The notes beneath the pieces were generated by a model. It had not been told where the DNA came from. It made no database searches and saw only the letters and a list, made by a program, of their open reading frames with translations. Source: Primula veris (lineage: Eukaryota > Streptophyta > Magnoliopsida > Ericales > Primulaceae). From it: a stretch of DNA of 64,000 nt. Numbering within the stretch: position 1 is the stretch's first letter; each line of letters starts with the position of its first letter. The DNA lies in the NCBI GenBank assembly GCA_963682055.1, contig OY821741.1:2859501-2923500 (forward strand). The letters are read 5' to 3'. Below, piece after piece: positions 44,879-55,720 of this stretch. The position numbers and the translations under genes are program-made.

Positions 44879-46260
44879 ATGACAGAGAACCATGTACCGT
44901 TGCCTGAAGTCAACGTAGAATAGACTGTACTAATGGAAACTTGCAATCCAAGTAGACTCCTTAGCGAAAGTGTGTTCGGACCTGTAGTTCCAACACCACC
45001 AATGTTAAACGAGTTCGTTTATTTGGTTATTCGTAAGGAAGAGTGATGAGAATAATGAGATTGTAGAATGCTCGCCTAGTAGCGCAAGGCTTCTCTCACA
45101 CCTTGGAATTGATTACGAGATGGTTAATTTTCTCGTAATGGACATTATAACAGTCCCCTACTTTACCAGTTTAGTAGTTTCCGAAAAACTGAGTATGCAG
45201 CCATGAATGTGGTCACGGTTTTATCTCTATGGGGATTTAGACAAAGAGATATAGATGAAGGTCCCTGTGTGACTTCATGTGCTTAAATCAAGTAGTTTCT
45301 GACCACGGAACACGATCTCAATTGACTGAGACGTTCACTATATGGATTAATATAATCCGAGCGGATGTGGTATACTGCCTAAGTGAGTACTTGATTAGCT
45401 TGGGATACTTGAACAAGTATTATGCCCTTGCGTGTTTTATTACGCGATCCATTTTTGGATTTGCCTTCGAGATGAAGGATATTGGGAAGACACGGTAGTG
45501 ACTCAACCTGATGATTGAGTCCCGTAAATATTGAATCTAAGTCCATGATTCAGACTACACCCAGAAGGTGTTATGACGTTTTAGTCATCATGACGCTAAG
45601 TCGTCAGATTCTCCCATGATCGTTCGATCACTAGACATTGATATAGACCCAGTCCGTCCCTGATGAGACGATGAAGAGATATTGAACCATAATGTTCATA
45701 TCTAAGTACAATAAGCGCATCATTGTACTTGGTCTAATGTGCTAGGACGAACATCTCGTCTGTTGTGAATGGTATAGCTCGACACAACATCGCGCTAACA
45801 CGCTGCCATCGAAATGGCACTAAAGACACATTCCCTTACCTTATGGTAATTTTGGAAGTGGTCTAGTTTATCCCATTTGCGTCATCGAGTGTACCTACCC
45901 CCTTCGGTACTCGAATTAACGCAACCCTTTTTCGGTTATACCGATGCCTGTTACTTATCAGACCCGCATAAGGGATATTCCTAACATGGTATGTCTTTAC
46001 CATTAGGAATAAGGCGACATCTTGGAGATCTTGGAATGACTCCAAGTGAATCACTCTGATCTATTCGTGCTCTATGAGACGACTAGAGAGTGTATATGGC
46101 TTCGAGCTAGTATTAACCATATTTGGATTACATATGCTCTGTCTCACGATCCAGATAAAACACTTGTCATAGAAGACAACTTGTTGTTATCGATCAAGAG
46201 AAACATGACTACATTATGCTATTTAGCATTTATCGTCGAAATAAATCTTCACATATGAAG
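44879..46260 (+). pseudogene. copia pol remnant: RT and RNase H (array copy 1)
   Basis: Fragments in changing frames match copia RT-RNase H: FGPVVPTPPNV near 44966, then AQGFS-like CGCAAGGCTTCTCTCACACC near 45085, RADVVYCLSEYLISLGYLNKYYALACFI at 45350-45440 (intact form has RMWYNRLSEYL), GFAFE, and NHSDLFVLYETTRECIWLRASINHI at 46048-46125 (intact form NHAEIIALHEASRECVWLR). Several frameshifts and stops separate them. No catalytic YVDD survives in one frame. Confidence 0.7.
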
Positions 46261-47014
46261 TTTAAGAGCATCCTGTCGAATGCTCGTTTTATTCCACGTT
46301 ATATTTTCTTGCATACAGTCGTGTGCAAGTAAATGAGGCATCCAGTCGAATGCTCGTTCTCTTTCTTGGAATATGAAATCTTTGCACCCAGTCGTGTGCA
46401 AGTGAGGGGGAGCATCTAGGTGAATGCTTATTGCACTAATTACTACTTAGTCGAAATCTTCGCACCATGTCGTGTGCAAGTGAGGGGGAGCATCCAGTCG
46501 CATGCTCGTGTACTCTTTTTGTCCTTAGACCAAAGTTTTTTCCCACTGGGTTTTCCTTGGCAAGGTTTTTAGCGAGACACGTTCCCATTATATCTCACTT
46601 AAGATTGCCGAAATTAGGGGGAGTATCCTGTTGTATACTTCTTACCACTGTGTACTCTTTTGTCCTTCGACTAGAGGTTTTTCCCACTGGGTTTACTCTA
46701 GCAAGGTTTTGATGAGGCACCTGTTTTGTGGTTGATCCCATACTACTACCACTGTTGCACTCTTTTTCCTTCGATCAGAGATTTTCCCATTGGGTTTGCT
46801 CTGTCAAGGTTTTGATGAGGCACACTGTTTTGTGGTTAGTTACTTACATGATATTTTGGCCTATATCATTCGGCTACACAGTTTCTCCTAGGTACCGGTT
46901 TTGTCCCACACTGGGTTTTCCGGCCCTAAGGTTTTTATGTGTTTAGCACTGCGAATGAACTCGACTCAGATCGACTGCATGAAGACGAAGAATTCAAGAC
47001 GTCCAAAGGGGGAG
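46261..47014 (+). other. copia 3' UTR with hairpin series and polypurine tracts
   Basis: Seven to eight short hairpins with (C)CAGTCG-like loops occupy 46266-46507 and another lies at 46622-46639. GGGGGAG blocks occur at about 46406, 46484, 46618 and directly before the LTR (CCAAAGGGGGAG, 47003-47014). 46530-46930 repeats TTTTTCCCACTGGGTTT and CAAGGTTTTKATGAGGCA three or four times, a sequence commonly seen in copia 3' UTRs. Confidence 0.7.
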
Positions 47015-47234
47015 TGTTGTAAGATATTATTGGACTATTGGGCTTGTACTTTATGGGCCCAAGTGGGCTTGTAACCCTACCCCTCTATCTATATAAAGAG
47101 GGTTAGGGGTCTTCTATTTGATATTGATTCATACATTCTGATTAATAAAGACTCTATTGTTGTCTCTCTCATATCTCTCTATATCTATACATATCTCTAT
47201 ATATATCTATAACGAGCTAATATGCCACACAACA
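47015..47234 (+). repeat. copia LTR 1
   Basis: 220 bp, TGTTGTAAGATATTATTGG to CACACAACA. TATA box CTATATAAAG near 47089-47098 sits inside a short inverted repeat (CCCTC ... GAGGG). Polyadenylation-type AATAAA is at 47144. CT/AT microsatellite at 47158-47215. It is followed by CGTTATCAGCACGAC, the sequence usually found after copia LTRs of this kind (primer site). Confidence 0.85.
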
Positions 47235-48500
47235 CGTTATCAGCACGACTCTCGGAGATCGAAGTACGGATTATAGATTCAATAAACCTTGAGGTTTATC
47301 AGGATTTTTATTAGGATTTTGCTATATCGACCTTCACCAACATACCGTGCGTAAGGTATCCGGATATAATTTTTTTTTAACTGTACAACTTTTACATGTT
47401 AACGGTTGATAAAAATATATTGCTATGAAACACGGCTGTAAATTGCATGTTCTGTACTACTTGTACTCATATAAATAACATAGCTACTGTGATACGTTTG
47501 CATATATAACATAGCTACTGTGGTACTAAGTTACTTGTACTAAGTTACTTGTTGCTTGATTGATTGAATTGTTTACTGGTGGTTGAATTGTTTACTGGTG
47601 GTACATGTATTGGTACATGTTATTGAATTGTTTATACTCTGCTGCGAATTGCATGTTTGTACTATTACTGTGATCATGCATGGTATTTGAATTAATTGAT
47701 TCTGGAATGATTACATGCATAACAGTACATATGGTTGATAAGTTATAATATTTGGTAAATATACACACACATGCATATAATTTTTTTTATTAAAAGGCAA
47801 GCGAATAAAAATTGCATGTTAATTGAATAAATTGATATGTTTCCATGTAAATTTAACCTTTTGCATGTTAAAATATTTTTTTACCATATATAGAATTGAT
47901 TGGTAATTAAAAATATATTGCTTGCTTGCATGTTAGAACTACCATGTATAGAATTACTTATATGGCAATAAACCGTAGATAATTGATTGATATCTTATTA
48001 GTATAATCAACATATCTTTTGATATTACCATAGATATAAATATACCATATGGCAGTTAATTGATTTGATTTGATTTGGTATGATATAATTTGTGTGATTG
48101 ATAATCCTGAATTGATTTAGTTTATCACCAAATCTACTGCATGATTAGATATATATCATGAATATATTTTATACTGCCTTGTATATATGTGGTTATCTAG
48201 AAAAGATATACCTGTTATTTATTGCCATGAATGGTAGAATTGCGAAATCATATATATTCACATTTAAGTTGGAAAAATTATGAACCTTCCCTAAATAGGC
48301 TCACCTATTTGGATACGATGTCTAGGAAAGATATAGGCGGAAGTCGATATCCTAATGAGGTCGGGTTTTAAGTGGCATTCGTGCCCTCCACCCTCACCGT
48401 CTTTCCTGGTCGTTTTTCAAGTAGAGCTACCGAAAGGGGTTGACTAAATAATAATTTCCCCGAATGTGTTTATATAGTGATGTATGTTTCGCCGAATTGG
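47235..48500 (+). other. copia leader region
   Basis: AT-rich DNA rich in TTGATTGAATTG, GCATGTTAATTG and ATAGCTACTGTG words; no gene. Identical in the second copy (53881-55146) apart from single bases. Confidence 0.6.
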
Positions 48501-50620
48501 TGTCTCTGTATCGACCTGTCGTTCGATCAATGAGAACCTATTCACATTAAAAGCAAAACTATTTTTCGAACCTGTCGTTTCGAAATAAAGTTTATGCTTG
48601 TGCAAACCATAAACATATAAACCAGTCGTTTTATATGAAAAATAATCCAGAACTCCCAACATATGTTGGATGCCATCTATGATGAGAAAATTCGTAAAAC
48701 ATACTTGCGAAATGACTATTTAAACATTGATTTTAATCTGTCACCACATGTTACTCACCCTGATGTGTGAAAATGTGATGTCCAAATTTTATTTTGGATG
48801 CCATCTTTGATGAGTAAAACACGAGTTTGTTGTTACCTTCATGATGAATGCTAAGGCGTTGATTTTATTCCGCCGCCACATTTGAGACGTGATGACGTCT
48901 ATGGTGAACAAATGTCTGAAATTGACATATTTGAGCAATCCTTCACCAAAATACTAGCTTGGAAATTGTATTCCATAAGCAGTATCGTGAATTTATATTC
49001 ACCATGTTCCTTTATCGCCCATTTGTTATTGGATAAGAAAATTACCCCGGTGAGTAGTTTTAATCCTATTGGGTCAATGGCGAATTGTTTGCCTGATATT
49101 AATGCTCTTCGTGTATATTTTTTTTCCACGAATCGAGAACCGTGACAAGTGTTATTTGTCTCGAACTGTCGCGATCTCGATGAATCGCCTAGCCAAGCGA
49201 GATTTTAGACAATCGTCAAAATCTAAAACCTGTGGCTCCAAGACAGTAATTGAAAGGAACAATATGGCCCGTTGTCACAAAGCAAGAGATAATGCTCAAT
49301 GAGGCAACTCTATGCTATAAACACAAAGGTCATGCACGGTTACTCCTTAAATAGTTCAAAACTATTATAAAGATGAAAAAACCGATGCTAATGTGGTTAA
49401 AGATAACTGAAAGGAAACTCTTGAGACCCCCGGTTTTGTGGCTCAAATAAGTTTGATACCTTTCTTTATTGATTTTGATAAATCATTGAGCCATATTTTC
49501 GCTCATCTGGATTATGTTTTTCCATTTGGATTATTATTTTTCCATTTGGACATACTTTTGGATTATGGTTTGCCTGTTTATGAAATTTCTCGAAATAATT
49601 TAAAGTGTTTTGAGCAAATTCCTTTGACAAATGTGACCAAACTTTAAATTATGAAATTTTAGGCAATACTTGTGGTGTAGTTGGTTTTTTTAGAAATAGT
49701 GGGTAACAGTGTACCACATAATTTCACCAACTATTTGCCTAAAAGAGTACTCAGTGATAACGATTCTGGACCTGTCGTTCCAAATCGAAATCTTTGGTAA
49801 AACCAAATTGATTTGTCAAGTATGAGGTCTTATACTCATGTAGGTCCTGCCGTACCTTGTTGAGTTATAAAATATTCGAGAAAACCAGTGTTATCTGGTA
49901 ATAGCTCATGAAATAATTAAATTTCTTTACATAGCCTCCATTCAATACGATCAAAAACGTATTTTAGAGGAGTTGAAATGTCTTTCAAGTGGTTGCTACC
50001 ACATTTTTAAAGTATTTAAAGTTACCTTATCATTTCGCCTGTCGTCGAAATGATAAATGATTTAGATGCTAAGACATGATTGTCTGTACTATCATTCGCC
50101 TGTCGTCGATTGATAAGAGCATTTTGATATTGTGGCATTGACCGGATGAGATATTCCCGGGTCAAAAGACGATGCTTGATTTATAATCGCATCGCATTTG
50201 GATTTTATCTGAGAATATATTTCGCGATTAATCCGAAATTCATGCCATTAATGCTCACTTTGAAAGACCAGTATGTGTAAAGATCACGAAATGAACTCGT
50301 AGAATTCTTGTAAAGAATTGAAGGAGTTATTGTGGACTTATCCAACCATAAGACGGACCATAAATATAAATGGTTATGGTTGATGCATCGACAATAGGTC
50401 ACATGATTATTGTTGTCCACAGAAATGCAGTATTTTCCAAACTTTTAGCCCTATCATTAAGTTGATGGCCCATGATCCGGATTATCCTGAAAAGTCTAGC
50501 CGACTTGATAATTCCGAAGAGTAATAATCGAAATTTCGATTTGAATTACTTGAGTTTGGAAATTGAAATTGAACATCCTGTCGATTATGTTCAGACCCAA
50601 ATGGACTCACGGAAAGTTTG
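48501..50620 (+). pseudogene. copia gag to integrase region, unreadable, rich in hairpins
   Basis: This is where gag and the start of pol should be, but no frame of recognisable gag, protease or zinc knuckle survives. The DNA is unusually rich in short inverted repeats, many with the loop CCTGTCGT (48510, 48564, 48614, 49767, 49842, 50027, 50090). Part of it (48501-48790) is repeated at 55147-55436. Confidence 0.5.
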
Positions 50621-51300
50621 ATGATGCGACTGCAAATGATTGCACGCATTTCTTGGTCTTCCGCACCAAGATTTATATTTCCGTGTGGGGTTATGCTATT
50701 TTGCTGCATTGGTCCGTTATGAGGCCCATAGACACTCAAACACCATATGCGTACCAGCTGGTTACTGGTTATGAGCCAGAAGTCTCATATTAACGCGTGT
50801 TTGGAGTGATTAATTAATATTTTGATTGAGCCGCTATAGCATTCAAAATATGGACCTCTGAAGGGGACATAAGTCGATTATGAATCCCCTGCCTATCATT
50901 TGATAGAGTAACCTTGGCAAGCGATCTCTTTACCGCATGATATGCGCAAGTGACATCGCTAAGACTGTTCTCCCTGTCGTTAGGGGGAGATTTGCACGTT
51001 ACCGTTGATAAGGAACGACGTGAAGTAACGTGGCATAACCCACTCAGTCTTAGCTTGATCCCAAAACTGCACTTAGTGATAAGTAAGTGCATAGACTCCC
51101 TCAAGTCTAACTAAATGCCAAACGCATTTAATGACTTTATGAGATGTCATGAGATCATTTATACCTGCTGCAAAATGCTTGCAAGGATAGACGTCCTTGT
51201 CGGACGCCGTGTTCCAGCCGTAACACGTTGCTTTGGCCGAACCCGCCAAGCAAAGGACACTGTCGTCGGCCGTCAGTCTGTCGTCCTTCCCAAGATATGA
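50600..51300 (+). pseudogene. copia pol remnant: end of integrase and linker
   Basis: VWGYAILLHWSVMRPIDTQTPYAYQLVTGYEPEVSY (split: VWGYAILLHWSVMR, then QLVTGYEPEVSY) corresponds to the copia integrase end (normally WGHAILHA, QL.YGQEPNISHLRIFG). After stops, EVTWHNPLSLSLIPK and MPNAFNDFMRCHEII, then KMLARIDVLVGRRVP match the linker pattern LPDAFTD, THIPAANAPARIDVP. Multiple stops; not functional. Confidence 0.65.
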
Positions 51301-51524
51301 GGAAGTTGACCGGTTCTTAATTCGTTCAACCCCAGAGGTGGTGAACTGAAACTCGTTTGTCGCACGAGATTATAAAGGATCAAGGAGATGTGTGATTTCC
51401 TCCTCATCCTAAGAATCTCGAAATATCTGTCGATCATGATATCTTAGACGATATTGAAGCGAAACGAGACTGTTATTGATTACTTGTTCATATATTCGGT
51501 GCCGACTGATAATATGAACAAATT

Positions 51525-52906
51525 ATGACAGAGAACCATGTACCGTTGCCTGAAGTCAACATAGAATAGACTGTACTAATGGAAACTTGCAATCCAAGTA
51601 GACTCCTTAGCGAAAGTGTGTTCGGACCTGTAGTTCCAACACCACCAATGTTAAACGAGTTCGTTTATTTGGTTATTCGTAAGGAAGAGTGATGAGAATA
51701 ATGAGATTGTAGAATGCTCGCCTAGTAGCGCAAGGCTTCTCTCACACCTTGGAATTGATTACGAGATGGTTAATTTTCTCGTAATGGACATTATAACAGT
51801 CCCCTACTTTACCAGTTTAGTAGTTTCCGAAAAACTGAGTATGCAGCCATGAATGTGGTCACGGTTTTATCTCTATGGGGATTTAGACAAAGAGATATAG
51901 ATGAAGGTCCCTGTGTGACTTCATGTGCTTAAATCAAGTAGTTTCTGACCACGGAACACGATCTCAATTGACTGAGACGTTCACTATATGGATTAATATA
52001 ATCCGAGCGGATGTGGTATACTGCCTAAGTGAGTACTTGATTAGCTTGGGATACTTGAACAAGTATTATGCCCTTGCGTGTTTTATTACGCGATCCATTT
52101 TTGGATTTGCCTTCGAGATGAAGGATATTGGGAAGACACGGTAGTGACTCAACCTGATGATTGAGTCCCGTAAATATTGAATCTAAGTCCATGATTCAGA
52201 CTACACCCAGAAGGTGTTATGACGTTTTAGTCATCATGACGCTAAGTCGTCAGATTCTCCCATGATCGTTCGATCACTAGACATTGATATAGACCCAGTC
52301 CGTCCCTGATGAGACGATGAAGAGATATTGAACCATAATGTTCATATCTAAGTACAATAAGCGCATCATTGTACTTGGTCTAATGTGCTAGGACGAACAT
52401 CTCGTCTGTTGTGAATGGTATAGCTCGACACAACATCGCGCTAACACGCTGCCATCGAAATGGCACTAAAGACACATTCCCTTACCTTATGGTAATTTTG
52501 GAAGTGGTCTAGTTTATCCCATTTGCGTCATCGAGTGTACCTACCCCCTTCGGTACTCGAATTAACGCAACCCTTTTTCGGTTATACCGATGCCTGTTAC
52601 TTATCAGACCCGCATAAGGGATATTCCTAACATGGTATGTCTTTACCATTAGGAATAAGGCGACATCTTGGAGATCTTGGAATGACTCCAAGTGAATCAC
52701 TCTGATCTATTCGTGCTCTATGAGACGACTAGAGAGTGTATATGGCTTCGAGCTAGTATTAACCATATTTGGATTACATATGCTCTGTCTCACGATCCAG
52801 ATAAAACACTTGTCATAGAAGACAACTTGTTGTTATCGATCAAGAGAAACATGACTACATTATGCTATTTAGCATTTATCGTCGAAATAAATCTTCACAT
52901 ATGAAG
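51525..52906 (+). pseudogene. copia pol remnant: RT and RNase H (array copy 2)
   Basis: The same ruined reading frames as 44879-46260, 6646 bases downstream, with one base difference noticed near the start (51557). The shared stops and frameshifts show that decay came before duplication. Confidence 0.75.
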
Positions 52907-53660
52907 TTTAAGAGCATCCTGTCGAATGCTCGTTTTATTCCACGTTATATTTTCTTGCATACAGTCGTGTGCAAGTAAATGAGGCATCCAGTCGAATGCT
53001 CGTTCTCTTTCTTGGAATATGAAATCTTTGCACCCAGTCGTGTGCAAGTGAGGGGGAGCATCTAGGTGAATGCTTATTGCACTAATTACTACTTAGTCGA
53101 AATCTTCGCACCATGTCGTGTGCAAGTGAGGGGGAGCATCCAGTCGCATGCTCGTGTACTCTTTTTGTCCTTAGACCAAAGTTTTTTCCCACTGGGTTTT
53201 CCTTGGCAAGGTTTTTAGCGAGACACGTTCCCATTATATCTCACTTAAGATTGCCGAAATTAGGGGGAGTATCCTGTTGTATACTTCTTACCACTGTGTA
53301 CTCTTTTGTCCTTCGACTAGAGGTTTTTCCCACTGGGTTTACTCTAGCAAGGTTTTGATGAGGCACCTGTTTTGTGGTTGATCCCATACTACTACCACTG
53401 TTGCACTCTTTTTCCTTCGATCAGAGATTTTCCCATTGGGTTTGCTCTGTCAAGGTTTTGATGAGGCACACTGTTTTGTGGTTAGTTACTTACATGATAT
53501 TTTGGCCTATATCATTCGGCTACACAGTTTCTCCTAGGTACCGGTTTTGTCCCACACTGGGTTTTCCGGCCCTAAGGTTTTTATGTGTTTAGCACTGCGA
53601 ATGAACTCGACTCAGATCGACTGCATGAAGACGAAGAATTCAAGACGTCCAAAGGGGGAG

Positions 53661-53880
53661 TGTTGTAAGATATTATTGGACTATTGGGCTTGTACTTTAT
53701 GGGCCCAAGTGGGCTTGTAACCCTACCCCTCTATCTATATAAAGAGGGTTAGGGGTCTTCTATTTGATATTGATTCATACATTCTGATTAATAAAGACTC
53801 TATTGTTGTCTCTCTCATATCTCTCTATATCTATACATATCTCTATATATATCTATAACGAGCTAATATGCCACACAACA
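53661..53880 (+). repeat. copia LTR 2
   Basis: Same 220 bp as LTR 1 at the +6646 offset, preceded by CCAAAGGGGGAG and followed by CGTTATCAGCACGAC. No difference from LTR 1 was noticed. Confidence 0.85.
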
Positions 53881-55436
53881 CGTTATCAGCACGACTCTCG
53901 GAGATCGAAGTACGGATTATAGATTCAATAAACCTTGAGGTTTATCAGGATTTTTATTAGGATTTTGCTATATCGACCTTCACCAACATACCGTGCGTAA
54001 GGTATCCGGATATAATTTTTTTTTAACTGTACAACTTTTACATGTTAACGGTTGATAAAAATATATTGCTATGAAACACGGCTGTAAATTGCATGTTCTG
54101 TACTACTTGTACTCATATAAATAACATAGCTACTGTGATACGTTTGCATATATAACATAGCTACTGTGGTACTAAGTTACTTGTACTAAGTTACTTGTTG
54201 CTTGATTGATTGAATTGTTTACTGGTGGTTGAATTGTTTACTGGTGGTACATGTATTGGTACATGTTATTGAATTGTTTATACTCTGCTGCGAATTGCAT
54301 GTTTGTACTATTACTGTGATCATGCATGGTATTTGAATTAATTGATTCTGGAATGATTACATGCATAACAGTACATATGGTTGATAAGTTATAATATTTG
54401 GTAAATATACACACACATGCATATAATTTTTTTTATTAAAAGGCAAGCGAATAAAAATTGCATGTTAATTGAATAAATTGATATGTTTCCATGTAAATTT
54501 AACCTTTTGCATGTTAAAATATTTTTTTACCATATATAGAATTGATTGGTAATTAAAAATATATTGCTTGCTTGCATGTTAGAACTACCATGTATAGAAT
54601 TACTTATATGGCAATAAACCGTAGATAATTGATTGATATCTTATTAGTATAATCAACATATCTCTTGATATTACCATAGATATAAATATACCATATGGCA
54701 GTTAATTGATTTGATTTGATTTGGTATGATATAATTTGTGTGATTGATAATCCTGAATTGATTTAGTTTATCACCAAATCTACTGCATGATTAGATATAT
54801 ATCATGAATATATTTTATACTGCCTTGTATATATGTGGTTATCTAGAAAAGATATACCTGTTATTTATTGCCATGAATGGTAGAATTGCGAAATCATATA
54901 TATTCACATTTAAGTTGGAAAAATTATGAACCTTCCCTAAATAGGCTCACCTATTTGGATACGATGTCTAGGAAAGATATAGGCGGAAGTCGATATCCTA
55001 ATGAGGTCGGGTTTTAAGTGGCATTTGTGCCCTCCACCCTCACCGTCTTTCCTGGTCGTTTTTCAAGTAGAGCTACCGAAAGGGGTTGACTAAATAATAA
55101 TTTCCCCGAATGTGTTTATATAGTGATGTATGTTTCGCCGAATTGGTGTCTCTGTATCGACCTGTCGTTCGATCAATGAGAACCTATTCACATTAAAAGC
55201 AAAACTATTTTTCGAACCTGTCGTTTCGAAATAAAGTTTATGCTTGTGCAAACCATAAACATATAAACCAGTCGTTTTATATGAAAAATAATCCAGAACT
55301 CCCAACATATGTTGGATGCCATCTATGATGAGAAAATTCGTAAAACATACTTGCGAAATGACTATTTAAACATTGATTTTAATCTGTCACCACATGTTAC
55401 TCACCCTGATGTGTGAAAATGTGATGTCCAAATTTT

Positions 55437-55720
55437 TTTATTACGCGATCCATTTTTGGATTTGCCCTTGCGTGTTTTATTACGCGATCCATTTTTGGAT
55501 TTGCCTTCGAGATGAAGGATATTGGGAAGACACGGTAGTGACTCAACCTGATGATTGAGTCCCGTAAATATTGAATCTAAGTCCATGATTCAGACTACAC
55601 CCAGAAGGTGTTATGACGTTTTAGTCATCATGACGCTAAGTCGTCAGATTCTCCCATGATCGTTCGATCACTAGACATTGATATAGACCCAGTCCGTCCC
55701 TGATGAGACGATGAAGACGA
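55437..55720 (+). repeat. third, short piece of the copia array with a 41-bp local duplication
   Basis: TTATTACGCGATCCATTTTT plus GGATTTGCC occurs at 55438-55466 and again at 55479-55507. From 55466 to 55717 the sequence equals 45425-45675 (RT region). It then switches to block copy D at GACGATGAAGACGATGAGAC. Confidence 0.8.

Larger units (their letters stand above)
51525..55436 (+). repeat. second 3.9-kb array repeat
   Basis: Direct repeat of 44879-48790. It ends at TCCAAATTTT, where copy 1 continues ATTTTGG and copy 2 continues TTTATTACGCG. It contains the second copy of all 3' UTR hairpins (46266 + 6646 and so on). Confidence 0.9.
44879..55720 (+). mobile_element. head-to-tail array of a decayed Ty1/copia element
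   Basis: Order: pol 3' part (44879-46260), 3' UTR, LTR (47015-47234), leader and gag-like DNA, pol 5' part (to 51524), pol 3' part (51525-52906), 3' UTR, LTR (53661-53880), leader (to 55436), then a third small piece (55437-55720). 44879-48790 and 51525-55436 are the same 3912 bp offset by exactly 6646 bases, with about three differences noticed (44911/51557, 48021/54667, 48372/55018). The coding parts are full of stops and frameshifts. Confidence 0.88.

Noticed and set aside
44725..44907. 60-codon + frame
   Set aside because: It crosses the junction between block copy C and the copia array, so it is a chance fusion.
44966..44990. Hairpin GTGTTCGGA / TCCAACAC with loop CCTGTAGT
   Set aside because: It fits the hairpin pattern, but the bases are ordinary copia coding sequence (FGPVVPTP), so it is probably coincidence and was left out of the count.
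46467..46946. Two + frames (81 and 72 codons), identical at 53113-53592
   Set aside because: They fall in the repetitive copia 3' UTR (CCCACTGGGTTT series); identity between copies reflects the recent array duplication, not selection.
48444..48662. 72-codon minus frame, repeated at 55090-55308
   Set aside because: It runs antisense over the hairpin-rich leader of the copia element and has no recognisable domain.
49069..49302. Possible zinc-knuckle Gag remnant (KTCGSKTVIERNNMARCHKARDN)
   Set aside because: The Cys/His spacing does not fit CX2CX4HX4C; too weak to call.
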